A DNA stretch of 64,000 bases, from NCBI RefSeq assembly GCF_000004825.1, contig NW_008805063.1:1302857-1366856 (forward strand), read 5' to 3'. Each line of letters opens with the position of its first letter. The stretch's first letter is position 1. The translations under genes were made by a program, and so were the position numbers. This document shows positions 1 through 11,586 of this stretch, piece by piece. Under the pieces are notes generated by a model. The model was not told the origin of the DNA and ran no database searches. It saw nothing but the letters and a program-made list of their open reading frames with translations. The stretch comes from Heterostelium album PN500 (Eukaryota > Evosea > Eumycetozoa > Acytosteliales > Acytosteliaceae).

Positions 1-968
1 GATTCCTTACTTATTGAAGAACCAACTTATGGGTTTGTATTTTAATAGATTTCAAATTAATATAATCATTAATTTATTATTTTAAAAGTGCTGTTGCATG
101 TGTATCAAATTCAAGAGATATAAATATGGTAGCTTTGGAAATGGACGATGAAGGAATAATTCCAGAAAATCTAGTTTCAATACTATCAAATTGGGATTAT
201 AAAAAACGTTTTCCAAAACTTATGTACTTGATTCCAGTTGGTCAAAATCCCACAGGATTAATATATTCTCAAAAGAGAAAGCTTGAAATACTATCAATTG
301 CAAAAAGATTCAATATTTTAATATTAGAAGATGATCCTTATTATTTTCTTCAGTTCCCAAAAGAAGGTCAAGATGATTTAGAAACGATTCCTTTAGAACC
401 ATCATTCCTCTCAATGGATAAAGAAGGTAGAGTAATCAGACTTGATAGTTTTAGTAAAGTTTTAGCTCCAGGTATTAGAATGGGGTTCATTACCGCTCAT
501 CCTATTCTTATGGAAAAATTTATTGGAGAAATAAGCGGAACAACCTTTCAATCAAATTTGCTGGTTCAACTGATGATGTTTAAAACATTTACTACTTGGG
601 GTGAAGATGGATGGAATAAACATATTCGAATGGCACAACGATTTTTAAAATACAAAAGAGATTCAATGAAAGAGATACTCGATAAACATCTTGGAGATCT
701 TGTTCAATACAGAGTACCAGATGCTGGAATGTACTTTTGGTTGAAATTCCAAGATTTAGAAGATTCTTTTACTTTTATTAAAACATATATGATACCAACT
801 CAAATTCTTTTTGCTCCTGGTGTAACATTTTCAAACTTTAGAGGTTTTAATCAATATTTAAGAGCATCATTTACACATATATCTCTAGAAGAAATGGATA
901 CAACAATTGAAACATTTTCAAAAGTATTAAAACAATATATCAAAGATAAAAAAGAAAGAAATGAATAA
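1..968 (+). CDS. PLP-dependent class I/II aminotransferase, 3' part (5' end outside window)
   Basis: Exons 1..32 and 89..968, with a 56-nt intron (GTTTGT...AAAAG). The first exon encodes the end of the DSLLIEEPTYG segment, matching the paralogue on the other strand. Fold type I aminotransferase of the Aro8/2-aminoadipate/kynurenine aminotransferase group, which moves an amino group from an aromatic or aminoadipate-type amino acid to a 2-oxo acid. Visible motifs: GQNPTG, the EDDPYYFLQF segment, and the PLP lysine in DSFSKVLAPGIR followed by the phosphate-binding Arg. The 5' exons lie left of the window. The gene is convergent with a paralogue whose stop is only 75 bp away. The C-terminal third is nearly identical to that paralogue while the rest has diverged, which suggests gene conversion. 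Exact substrate is not deducible. Confidence 0.9.
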
Positions 969-1412
969 AGAATATGTTTGAAACAATTTCATAAATATTA
1001 AAACAATATATCATGGATAATAATATATATTTTTAATAAAAGTTTATTTGCTCGAGTACCCTATTTTATTTTTTTTAGTATTTAAATACATTTTTAAAGT
1101 TTGAGAAAACTTTTCTATTGATTTATCTATTAAATCAACTGGGATATGGCTGAAACATGCACGTACATATTGTTTTTGTGATTGATAACAAGAATATCCA
1201 GAACCTGCTCCAAACAACACTTTCAAGTCAACCATATATTTAAAAATAAAATCAAAAGTGTCATCTATGTCTGGAAATTTCAACCAAAAGTACATTCCAG
1301 CATCTGGTACTCTGTATTGAACAAGATCTCCAAGATGTTTATCGAGTATCTCTTTCATTGAATCTCTTTTGTATTTTAAAAATCGTTGTGCCATTCGAAT
1401 ATGTTTATTCCA
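612..1412. repeat. Inverted identical tract inside the aminotransferase pair
   Basis: Bases 612..748 on + and the complement of 1276..1412 are identical over 137 bp. Sequence on either side differs at synonymous and non-synonymous sites (for example GAA against GAT and GGA against GGG just outside the left edge). The arms are separated by 527 bp containing both gene ends. The tract encodes the conserved WNKHIRMAQRFLKYKRDS region and the part up to MYFWLKF. A sharp-edged identical block in otherwise diverged paralogues fits recent gene conversion between the convergent copies. Confidence 0.93.
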
Positions 1413-2541
1413 CCCATCATCACCCCATTTCTCTAAAAGTTTCATCATCATAAGCTGTGAAATTCCATTGATGTGAAACATTGTCCCGTTAACTTCCTCT
1501 CTGAATCTCGCATTTAGAAATGGATGAGAAGTAATAAATCCAAATCTAATTCCACCAGCTAATATTTTACTAAATGTATCCAACCTAATAACTCTACCAT
1601 CTGTATCCATTGAAAGAAATGATGGCTCCAAGGGTAGTTTGTCCAAAGCTGAATCTTCATCATTACCAAATTGAAGGAAATAGTGAGGATCATCTTCGAC
1701 TATTAATAAGTTATAGCTTCTCGCCACTTCCAAGATATCTCTTTTTCTTTTATTACTATATATTATTCCTGTAGGATTCTGACCTGTAGGAATTAAATAT
1801 AGTAGTTTAGGAAATGGTTTTTCTTTTATATTCCAATTGGACAAAGTAGATTTTAGTTCATCTATTAAAATTCCTTCATCATCCATTCCTAAACCAACTA
1901 AATTTATATTTCTAGCAAAAGTCACCCCAAATAATCCACTTTTTTAAGAATATTAATAAATAGTATGAATTTAATAAAGTTTAAGTTTAATCTTACCCAT
2001 ATGTTGGTTCTTCAAGTATTATTGAATCCCCTTCGTCCAATAGATTCTCCAGAACAACTGATATTCCATGCTGAGCACCATTGGTTAAACATATTCCATA
2101 ATTGTTTTCGAAATCTATAATATTTTGATTTAGTATTGATTTCAATAAAAATAAAAACTACACCTACTTTTCAAATTATGTGTTCGGATTTGAAAGTAAA
2201 CTAGAACCTCTAGTAAACCAGGATATCCAAAACCTTGGGAATAGTTTTGTGATATAGCTAGTTCTTTTGGATCCAATGATATTTTACTATTACAATCATC
2301 ATTTAAAATTAGATCCATTGAAGAGAAAGGGTAGAAACAAGGATTGGGAATTCCGGCTCCAAAAATAACCTTAATAATATAAAAATTAATATTAAAATAT
2401 ATATTTGATATATCTATTAAAACTAATTATTACCCAACCATCTTTAAGTTGGTATGTCATTTCTAATTTTTCAGGTAGTGGATCTCTTTTTAATCCTTTC
2501 TTGGATAGAAAACTTTTATAATCTACAATGTTATTATTCAT
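1044..2541 (-). CDS. PLP-dependent class I/II aminotransferase (Aro8/AADAT-like), complete
   Basis: Four exons on the complement: 2434..2541, 2168..2369, 1997..2114 and 1044..1938, giving 440 residues. Phases close exactly (36 codons, then +1, +2, +0). The start MNNNIVDYKSFLSKKG is the first ATG, and the length is normal for the family. Motifs in order: VIFGAGIPNP near 37-46, NYGICLTNGAQHGIS, EEPTYGG near 137-144, NPTG near 197-200, EDDPHYFLQF, and Schiff-base Lys near 267 in DTFSKILAGGIR. No targeting signal is seen, so cytosolic is likely. It should act in aromatic amino acid, kynurenine or lysine/2-aminoadipate transamination. It is the inverted paralogue of the gene at 1..968, sharing a perfect 137-bp tract. 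Confidence 0.92.
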
Positions 2542-3038
2542 TTTTTATTTTATCTATAAATAAAATATCAAAAATTTAAGAAGAGTATTTTGAAATTAAA
2601 AAATAAATTTATATTGTAATAAAGGAATCTAAAAATTCTATTAGATGTTTTATTTCATTTTATGGTTTAGGGTTTTTTTCCAAAAAGCTTTTTTTGAATT
2701 CTCGCATGTTCACACAAAAGCTATTCTAAATTTTTTCATTTTTTGGGGAGGGATAAAATGAAATTACACAGATTCATTCGGAAAAGAAACCATTTAAAAA
2801 AAAAAAAAAGAGAGCTTTTTAATAATAAAAAAGGAAAAAGGAAATAAATTTAATTACAAAATAAAAAATTTTGAATTCGGTGTTGGTGGTTGAAAAACTA
2901 CAACAATGGTGTGGTATCAAAAAAAGAGAAAAAAAAAAACAAATAATAACTATTTAAAATATCTATTTATTTTGTACCAAATATTTGATTGTATTTTTTT
3001 ATTATTAATAAAAAAATATATATATATAATTTTTCAAA
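2542..3038. other. Intergenic region between divergent aminotransferase and fucosidase genes
   Basis: AT-rich with long A and T homopolymers. It holds the two divergent promoters, but no element can be assigned with confidence. No ORF or RNA gene is seen. Confidence 0.6.
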
Positions 3039-4687
3039 ATGAATAATAAAACAACTAGGAATTTGTTTTTAGTATTTATGGTGATACTAGTGATATGTGG
3101 TATCGCTGCCGTAAAATTGACAAACAACGATGAAGTTTATCAATCTAATTGGGATACAATAAATGTAAGACCAATACCAATTTGGTATGATCAAGCAAAA
3201 TTCGGAATGTAAATATATCAAATGGTTCTTTCTTTTAATTAAATATTAATTATAATTTTATTTTTTAATAGTTTTATTCATTGGTAAAAACAAATTTATT
3301 TTTAATTACAGTTTTGATTTACAACTAACTTACATGTGATATTACAAATAATAACAGGGGAGTATATAGTGTACCTGCATTTGCAAATAAATCTGAACCT
3401 TCAGCAGAATGGTATTGGGATACTTGGAAGCATGATACTGATGGAGGATGGACAGCAGAGTATCATAATCGGTCTTTTGGTGCTGACTTTACATATCAAG
3501 ATTTTGCAAGCATGTTCACTGCACATCTCTTTGATGCTAATAAGTGGGCGAATCTTATCGAAAAATCTGGTGCAAAATATGTTGTACTAACGAGTAAACA
3601 TCACGAAGGCTTCCCACTCTGGCCAAGCAAACAAGCACCTAATTGGAATTCTGTAGATGTGTAAATATATTTTTTAGTATTATTATAGTATTCAATCAAA
3701 CAATTATTAATTTAATTGAATGTCTTTTCTATTTTTAATTATTAATTAATAAGTGGACCAAAGAGAGATATTGTAGGTGAATTATCAACTGCTATTAAAA
3801 ACAAAGGAATCAATATGGGATTATACTATTCTCTCTTTGAATGGTTTAATCCATTGTATTTAGAAGATAAGAGCACGGGTAAACCACCAAAGACTGAAAA
3901 CTATGTTGACGATATCATGATTCCTCAGATGAAAGATATAGTTAATAAATACGAACCATCTATTGTCTGGACTGATGGAGAATGGGAAGAAGATAGTGAC
4001 TATTGGAAGTCAACAGAGTTTCTTACGTGGCTATTCGCATCGAAAGTTGGTGATAAAGTAGTCGTCAACGATCGTTGGGGAAAAGACTGTCGTGGAAAGA
4101 ATGGTGGATTCTATACTGGTGGAGATCGTATGAATCCTGGACATCTTATGCCTCATAAATTTGAGAACTGTGCGACCATATCGACGTCTTGGGGTTATAA
4201 TCAAAATGAAGATGCAGATACATATCAATCGGTGGAGAAACTGATTACCACTTTAGTGGAAACCGTCAGTTGTGGAGGTAACCTACTATTGAATATCGGT
4301 CCAACCAAAGAAGGTGTCATTGTAGTGGCACAACAACAAAGTCTACTTGGAATAGGTGAGTGGCTGAGTATCAACGGCGAAGGTATATACTCTAGTGTGC
4401 CATGGAGAGTACAGAATGACAGTACTAGTCTCTGGTATACCTATAATAGCGATAGTCAAACTCTCTATGCTTTTATGACCGGTAACTGGCCTACAACAAA
4501 CCAAATACAACTCATTTCACCAATAACCAATAGTAAAACGGCAGTCCAATTACTTGGTTATGATGGACCATCATTATCTTTTAATCCATTAGACAATGGA
4601 GGTCTAAATATTAAACTACCATTACTGACCCCAGGCAAATATCCACCACATAATGTCTATACATTAAAAATAACAAACGTAAAATAA
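3039..4687 (+). CDS. alfA: Alpha-L-fucosidase (GH29), secreted or lysosomal
   Basis: Exons 3039..3208, 3272..3283, 3358..3660 and 3754..4687, giving 472 residues, normal for GH29. The enzyme removes alpha-L-fucose from glycans by a retaining mechanism, probably in lysosomes or outside the cell. The N-terminus has a hydrophobic segment (about residues 9-25, NLFLVFMVILVICGIAAV), a signal peptide or anchor. Family motifs: KFGIFIHWGVYSVPAF, the SKHHEGFPLW segment, and WTDGEW with the expected nucleophile Asp near residue 236. The second exon is only 12 nt and encodes the core of FIHW; without it the conserved motif is lost and the phase fails. The symbol follows the D. discoideum fucosidase. Confidence 0.93.
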
Positions 4688-4940
4688 AAACCAAACAAAA
4701 CCGATCAAAACAAATCAAAGATAGTAAATAAACCAAAACAACCGATTAAATCATTATTAATTAAAAAACAAATTAGAAAATGAATCACACCAAAAAAATA
4801 GATTTATTATTATAGTAATATTACATTTATAAATTAGTAAATACATTTATTATTGTTTTTAAATAAATTTAGATAGTTATTTTAGTTTGTTTTGTTTTGT
4901 TTTGTTTTGTTTTTTTTTTTTTTTTTTTTTGATTCTCTTT
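4688..4940. other. Short intergenic gap between convergent genes, with a TTTTG and poly-T run
   Basis: Contains a (GTTTT)n stretch running into about 20 T at 4888..4930. It lies between the 3' ends of the fucosidase and pyrophosphorylase genes and probably holds both polyadenylation regions. Confidence 0.5.
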
Positions 4941-6623
4941 TTAATGATCTAAGATTCTGAGAGTACCAGAAAGGATTTTGTTTTCTAGTGTTACACCATC
5001 TGGAATATCTACACGCTCACCATGGTTAGCGACGATAATGACGGTACCTTTGAGAGTAGTGTTCGTTCCGAAATGAACGTCACCAGATACAGTGAGATGG
5101 TCCAACTCCAAGAGATCTGGGATAGATTTGAATCTCTTTTCATACTCGGCAACGGAGGCAAACTCTTCACCGAGCTTAACTAATGGTACATCACCAGATT
5201 CACGCTTTGGATTCATGACCATCTGACCGTGATCAAACTGGAATAGATTGGATTGTGAGATCAACAACTGACTAGTTGATTTGATAGGTCTGTATCTGTC
5301 TCTTGGTACCAAAATGGCGATCGAATTGGCAAAGTTTTGAATACCCATACCTGCTGGTGTTTCCAATTGTACCAATGTATTATGATTTTCATTCTAAATA
5401 ATAACATTTAAAACAGAATATTAATAACATTTTAATTACTATTATTAATTTTTCTGCCACAACTTACTTGATATGAAACAATCCAATCTAAAACTAGTTT
5501 GTCATTCTTTATCAATTCACTGACTGATTTGAGATTTACCCAAATATTATTTGTGTTCCAGAATTTGAAATCCTTGAAATTCTTGAGCTTCTCATGCTTG
5601 ACTTGTGAGAGCTCTAACAAATGAAGTCTGTCTTGGTAGGACATCAAAATACCACCAGTGACATCGGTACTAATACGATGAGTTACTTCAAGTCCAAATT
5701 CAATCTTACCCATTTGCATATGATTAAGCACCTCTATAAATAGAAAAGACATTTTTAATATTAATAAACTTGTATTTGAATTGCAACATCAGTAAAATAA
5801 TAGAAAAACAAAACTTACGAACATCAATGATCGAACCAAGATTCTCAACGTTTGATATAAAAATGTATTCTTTTCCTTGTGCCAAGAACTCATCGAGGAG
5901 TCCACTACGCTGGAGACTTCTAAAGAGATCACCGCTACCTGGTGGATACCAATCCTTCTCGCTGGACGACGATGCTTTCGGTACGACATTCAAAGTGTCT
6001 TTGTACATCTTTGGGAACTTTGATTGAACGAATGTCTTTACGGTGACTCTGTGTGATTTGTACTTTTCGATGATCTTGTTTGTCTGTTGATCGGTCTTGA
6101 ATGAATTCATCAACACCAATGGAACGTCGACATTGTAGTCCTGATTGATCTGCTCGATGTGAGCCACTGCCATATCGAGGAAAGTGATACCGGGTGCCAC
6201 TTCAATCGATGACTTGGCACCTTTGCAACCCATACGAGTACCGAGACCACCGTTCAACTTGACGACGACCAGCTTGTTGAGAAGACGGACGGCGTTGGCT
6301 GGGTCGATCGGCGAGAGCACATGCAACTGATTGTAGTCGACCAACGACGATTTGTTGGGAATCTTGATTTGATCCTTCAAGATCTTGTCCTTATTGATAT
6401 ACATGTCACGTTGTTTGCGGAATGCTTGAATCTCGTCCGGTAGCATACCCAATGCCTTGAGTTGTGCTTCCTCCAAGGGTGGAGCGAAACGTGCATGATG
6501 ATCCAATGGTGGATACAACTCGTCTTCGTTGTGTTCAAACACCTCTGCCTTTTTGAATCTTTCAGCAATATCTGTGTTCTTTGGTGATGTACCTAGAATT
6601 GTTGCTCCTGTATCTTGAAACAT
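4941..6623 (-). CDS. UTP-glucose-1-phosphate uridylyltransferase (UDP-glucose pyrophosphorylase)
   Basis: Complement exons 5819..6623, 5468..5733 and 4941..5393; phases close to 507 residues, the usual size. It makes UDP-glucose from UTP and glucose-1-phosphate in the cytosol, feeding glycogen, cellulose, trehalose and protein glycosylation. Evidence: the nucleotide-binding loop [17 protein letters not shown] near 108-124, then [42 protein letters not shown] and the left-handed beta-helix C-terminus ([26 protein letters not shown]). The ATG at 6623 is the first in frame. The sequence is close to eukaryotic UGP2/UGP1 and the amoebal pyrophosphorylases. Which of the D. discoideum paralogues is the orthologue is not decided here. 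Confidence 0.95.
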
Positions 6624-9144
6624 ATTTTTAATTTATAAATTTAGAAATAATAATAAAATAATAACTATAAAGAATAATTAATTAAAAAAAAAAAAAAATA
6701 AAGTTAATATATAAAATTATATTTTAATTTAATCAATGAAGATAAGTTAAAGATAATTAATATATAAATATTAGCTAATTTGGTTTGTTATTAATTATAT
6801 ATATATATATATTATTATGTTCAATCAATCAATCATACCGCCACTATATATATAAATAACTATGAGTGAAGTGTTGATATCAATCGATTACGATGAAAGA
6901 TTGAATGATTATATTCATTATACCTTTTAAAATATATATAGTCGGAAGCGGGATGAGTGAGTGACGATAATCAAATCGATTTGAGTTTAGTTTACAATAA
7001 TAAACAATAACAAGCTATTGTTGTTGTTGTTGTTGATTATAATTAGTTTGACAAACTTTAAAAACTACTAGTTTTTGTATTTATTGATTTGTTATAATTT
7101 ACTAATTGTTGTAATTATATATTTATTTTATTATTTAATAATGTAAGCAAGCATTTAAATAGTTATAAATTTTAATGATAATTTTTAATTATTTTAATTA
7201 TATTATTAATTTACTGTGATCATTCATTTTGTAAACATATTTGAATGTTGAATATGATATCTCCTTTGTCTTTACTAACTATTCTCAACACTCCACTCTA
7301 CTACTCTACTCTACTCTTATCCAACCCACCAAACATTCGTTCATTCATCCAACCATTCAATCACTCACACTCACTCAACCACCCACCCACTCTTCGGAAT
7401 CTAAAAAAGACAGAAACAACATCAACAACAACAACAAAAACAGTATATATATATATATGCCGCTTTTTTTACCTACACAAACAAATTTAACACACAATAT
7501 CATATGATATTACATATAAAAGTCAAATCCATCACATTATTAGTCGGTCAGTCAATCAATCAAAAAAGATAAATTGTTTGATGATTATTGATTGATTGAT
7601 TTGCTGTTGTGTTGTTGTTGTCACAGTTATATGTAATAAAATAATGTTGGCGGCACAATGGTGTGTTATTAATTAATATTTGTAGTGAAAAGGGTTCGGT
7701 GTGTCACCAAATATATGAATATTGTCGTAAGAATAAATCTGACAATCTACTCCTATTTGTTTGTTAATTAATGCAAATAATAATAATTATTAATGTGACA
7801 TAATGCCATCACAATATTATTCCTAAATGATCGAAAACAAACAACAAAACAGTGAAACTTGACTAATTAAAAAAAAAGATAACAATATATTACTTACTTT
7901 AAAGTAATTTTTAAAAGCAATAATATTGAATTAATATATATATATATATTTATAACTATATTGGTCCTTTTGTAAGTTTCTTTGATTTATGTTTAGTTCT
8001 GTGGTTGATTGACTGAGAAGCTTAAGTTGTTTAATTTAACAATAACTTAATTTTAATATTAATTTAAAAAAATTTGATGAAGATCCACTCATTCATTGGT
8101 TCAATTTTTTCAAAAAAAAACTTTGTGGGGGGATTTATTTAAATGACCACAAATGAACAAATTTTTCAAATCAGATTTTTTTTAAAATTTAATTTATTAA
8201 ATTTTGGTTGATGCACAACTCTATTGCCAAAAAACAAACATGAATGTAAAAAAAATAAAAATAATTTGTATTGATATTAGAGGGTATCAGATGATAGATT
8301 GTATTACTTGTGAGAGCTCTTCAGTATATAAATTACTAGAGATTGAAAAAAAATGTGACCATCAATTTTTTGTTTATATAAAATCGTTGCTAAGTGTGCA
8401 ATCATGATCTTTCGTGGCATAGATTTAATAATAAGAAAGTATCTATAAGATGATAGATGTCAGGTCCAATTTGACAAGTTGTGTCGTCTCAGTATTTGTA
8501 ATAGTTAGTAGGAATGAATGATTTAGGGAAGAGATTCTGAAATTGAAGGAGTCATATCAGTTATTAATATATTTTCAAATAATAATGCTAATTTAATATT
8601 AATTTTTTATCATCAAAAAAAAAATATATTTTATAATAACATCAGAGATGTAAAATATTTATTTTTGTTAATGAAAACAAACATATTCTATTCATATTTA
8701 TTTGTTATATTACTAATTAATAATATGACGTGAGATATCTAAAGATTATTTATTTCTTTATTATTACAGTGATAAGAAAATGAAGCAAAAATTAATAATA
8801 ATCTAATTTGTATTTTTTTTTGAATAATGGGTGGGAACCAACAACAAAGATATCTTACTATGTTTGTTTGGTTTTTTTTTCTCAGTAATCAACACCCCCT
8901 TTCTCTTAATAGAGCAATCAAAAAATGATTTTACCACACTTTAATTTACTAAAATTACAAATGAAAAAAAAAAAAATAATGTAATTTAAATTGAATGGGA
9001 AATTTTTTTGTTTTCATTTATTTTTTAAACATTTGCATTTGTTTTTGGTTTTGATCTTCAAACTTTTATATTTATTTACTTTCAATCTTAAACACAAATC
9101 ATACAGTAATATACTTTTTTATATAACAATATAGATATTTAAAA
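6624..9144. other. Large intergenic region between divergent genes
   Basis: 2.5 kb of AT-rich DNA with (TTG)n near 7018-7035, TCAATCAATCAA-type repeats, AT microsatellites near 6798-6815 and 7937-7950, and a CT/CA-rich patch at 7280-7400. Open frames here are low-complexity chance frames. 8200-8410 has an open frame of slightly more varied composition, but only a TTG start and no recognisable protein. No RNA gene is recognised. It must contain both divergent promoters. Confidence 0.55.
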
Positions 9145-10441
9145 ATGAAACAAATGTTTAATGTTTCAAATGCACACAGAGTAAAGAGTTCTATCTCAAA
9201 TTTACCGGTTCGTTTACTCTTGGGACCAGGACCATCCAATTTACATCCACGTGTCAATCAGCAGTTGAGTACTCACATGATTGGTTACACCGATCAGAAC
9301 TACTACAAGGTGATGGATGAAACCATGGAGATGATGCGTTACCTCTTCCAAACCAACAATCACTTTACTATTCCCATTACCGGTGCTGGTACCGCTGCTA
9401 TGGAGGCGTGTGTCGCCAACTTGATCGAACCCGGCGACAACGTAGTCTGTTGTGTCAGCGGTTACTTCTCTGACCGTATCTACCAGATGGCCCAGCGTTA
9501 CGGTGCCAACATTCTCAAAGTCGACAGAAAGTGGGGAACCTGGTTCAGCTTGGACGATGTGCGTGATGCACTCGTCAAGCACAAACCATCGTTGTTGACC
9601 ATGGTGTTTGGTGAGACTAGCACCGGTGTGAAGCAAGCAATGGCCGGAATCGGACAGCTCTGCAAGGAGCACAATTGTTTGTTGATGGTCGACACTGTTG
9701 CTGCGCTTGGTGGTGTGCCATTCTTTGTCGACGATTGGAAAGTCGACGCATGCTATACCGGTGGTCAAAAGTGCTTGTCCGGTCCACCAGGTATCAGTCC
9801 AATCACCTTCTCACCACTGGCATGTGCAAAGATCGCCAATAGAAAGACACCTGTTGCCAATTGGTATTTGGATGCAATGTTGCTCGGTGGATACTGGTGT
9901 CCAGAGTACAATTTCGCCAACGGTACGGTCACTACTCCACAGCCACTCAGAAGATATCATCATACTACACCTGCCAACTTGGTTTACGCACTACGTGAAT
10001 CAATCTTGATGATCTGCGAGGAAGGAATTGAAAACACTTGGAACAGACATCAAGATGCTGCCAAATCACTCTACAAAGGTTTGGAGTCGATCGGTCTGAA
10101 ACCATATCTAGCCGATACCAACGAGGTATTTGATCAAGGTGGTAGACTATTCAGTTTGACAACTGTTGCAGTTCCAGATGGACTCGACGCTAAACTTGTC
10201 ATGAAATATCTACTCGATAAATATAACATTGAGATTGCTGGTGGACTTGGTGAATTGGCTGGTAAAGTTTGGAGAGTTGGGTAAATATTATTATTAATAC
10301 ATTTTATAATAATCTTTACAATTATAACTAACATTTTATCTACAACATATTATCTATAGATTGATGGGATTCAATGCTAATCAAACCAATGTAAAACTAT
10401 TAATTTCTGCTTTGGAAGAAGCAGTTAAAGCTTCTAAATAA
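9145..10441 (+). CDS. agxt: Alanine-glyoxylate / serine-pyruvate aminotransferase
   Basis: Exons 9145..10280 and 10360..10441, giving 405 residues. The second exon supplies the C-terminal [21 protein letters not shown] helix. It is a class V PLP aminotransferase that removes glyoxylate by transamination with alanine or serine. Motifs: [14 protein letters not shown] near 24-37, [27 protein letters not shown], and the PLP lysine near 209 in [11 protein letters not shown]. The first 20 residues are basic and Ser-rich without acids, so a mitochondrial presequence is possible. The C-terminus ends ASK, not SKL, so no classical peroxisomal PTS1 is present. The coding region is notably GC-rich compared with the flanks, which fits high expression. 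Confidence 0.95.
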
Positions 10442-10827
10442 AAAATCAAAAAAAAAATAAATCTTAAAGAATTAATAATGGGTGTTTGAAAAAAAAATTA
10501 TTTATTGAGAAGCGTGTGAATTGACTATAAAAGGATAGAGCTATTTTATATTATTGTAAGACTACAGATTGTATTTTTATTCCAGTAATTGATTCAATCA
10601 AAAATATTTCCAAAGAAGTTCAAGAATTGAATATTAGTTTTAAAATTGTTATAAAATAAACAAAAAGATTAGGATAGGTTTTTTTTTTTTTTTGTTAAAA
10701 AATTCTTTTTTGTTTTTTATTATTTAAAAAATAGATAGGAATAAAGGAGTTGTGTTAGATATATTTTATATATTTTTAAACAATTTCATTTAAATATATA
10801 TTTGATTTTTTAAAGAAAATTCGTTCT
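10442..10827. other. Intergenic region between convergent genes
   Basis: AT-rich 3' flanks with a T run at 10680-10693. No coding or RNA signal is seen. Confidence 0.5.
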
Positions 10828-11586
10828 TTAAAGGAAAAGTGCAAGTGAGGCTAATACAAAAATACCGGCTACATTGATTGCCTTTCGTGAGGCAAAGCTA
10901 CCTTCTTCTTCAGAGACACTTCCGGCAGTCAAAGCATTGTTTCCAGTGGTATGACGTGATGGTGTTGGGGTTACTGGTTTTGGAGTGGCAGTAGTAGTGG
11001 CATTTGGCTTGGTGGTAGCAGTAGTGGTAGCATTTGGAGCATTGGTTGGGTCAGCAGTGGTTGGTTGAGATGAACCGGTAGCTGGTTGGGATGAACCGGT
11101 AGCTGGTTGAGATGATCCGGTAGCTGGTTGAGATGAACCGGTGGCTGGTTGAGATGAACCGGTGGCTGGTTGAGATGAACCGGTAGCTGGTTGAGAAGAT
11201 CCAGTGGAGGCTGGTGGTTGGGATGAACCGGTTGAAGCTGGTGGCTGAGAAGATCCAGTGGAAGCTGGTGGCTGAGAAGATCCAGTGGAAGCTGGTGGCT
11301 GAGAAGATCCGGTAGTCGATTCTGGTGGTTGTGAAGATCCGGTAGTCGATTCTGCTGGTGGTTGCGAAGATCCAGTACTTGATTCTGCTGGTGGTGCGGT
11401 AGATGATTCTGGTGCTGGATCATCATTTACCTGATTTTTTAATTTAAAATTGATAATTAATAATTTGGGTTTTTTTTTTATTAACTTTTTTCCGGACTAT
11501 TTAATACTTACATTAGCTGCTACTAAACAACTGTTAAGAGCGATAATACTTAATAATACAATTAAAATTAAAGTTACAGATTTCAT
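10828..11586 (-). CDS. Ser/Thr/Pro/Gln-rich repeat surface protein, probably GPI-anchored
   Basis: Complement exons 11512..11586 (25 codons) and 10828..11430 (201 codons), phase 0, 225 residues. Exon 1 is a signal peptide (MKSVTLILIVLLSIIALNSC). Exon 2 begins VNDDPAPESSTAPP, then runs through tandem units of the SSQPPAESTTG, SSQPPASTG and SSQPATG types. It ends with TTGNNALTAGSVSEEEG and a hydrophobic tail (NVAGIFVLASLALFL), as expected for a GPI-attachment signal. The repeats should be heavily O-glycosylated, giving a rod-like stalk. Another frame of the same strand is also open through the repeats but lacks a signal peptide. Resembles dictyostelid spacer-type surface proteins; specific function unknown. 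Confidence 0.85.
11055..11400 (-). repeat. Coding minisatellite (21-27 bp units)
   Basis: Tandem 21-bp units encoding SSQPATG, followed by 24-27-bp units encoding SSQPPASTG and SSQPPAESTTG. Copies differ mostly by single bases, so length polymorphism between strains is likely. The unit length is a multiple of three, so the frame is kept. Confidence 0.9.

Noticed and set aside
7241-7507. Two overlapping open frames of 81-88 codons
   Set aside because: They translate a CT/CA-rich simple-sequence patch into Ser/Thr/Leu/Asn/Pro runs. No splice partners and no domain.
8204-8407. Open frame of 67 codons with somewhat varied composition
   Set aside because: Begins with TTG, not ATG, has no flanking exons or similarity that I recognise, and lies in AT-rich intergenic DNA.
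9241-9768. 175-codon frame antisense to AGXT
   Set aside because: Mirror of the GC-rich AGXT coding region. The sense frame has all family motifs.
10971-11426. 151-codon frame over the minisatellite
   Set aside because: Reads the repeat in the wrong frame (LLSHQLPLD, HLNQPPV). The in-frame product with signal peptide and GPI tail is the sense one.
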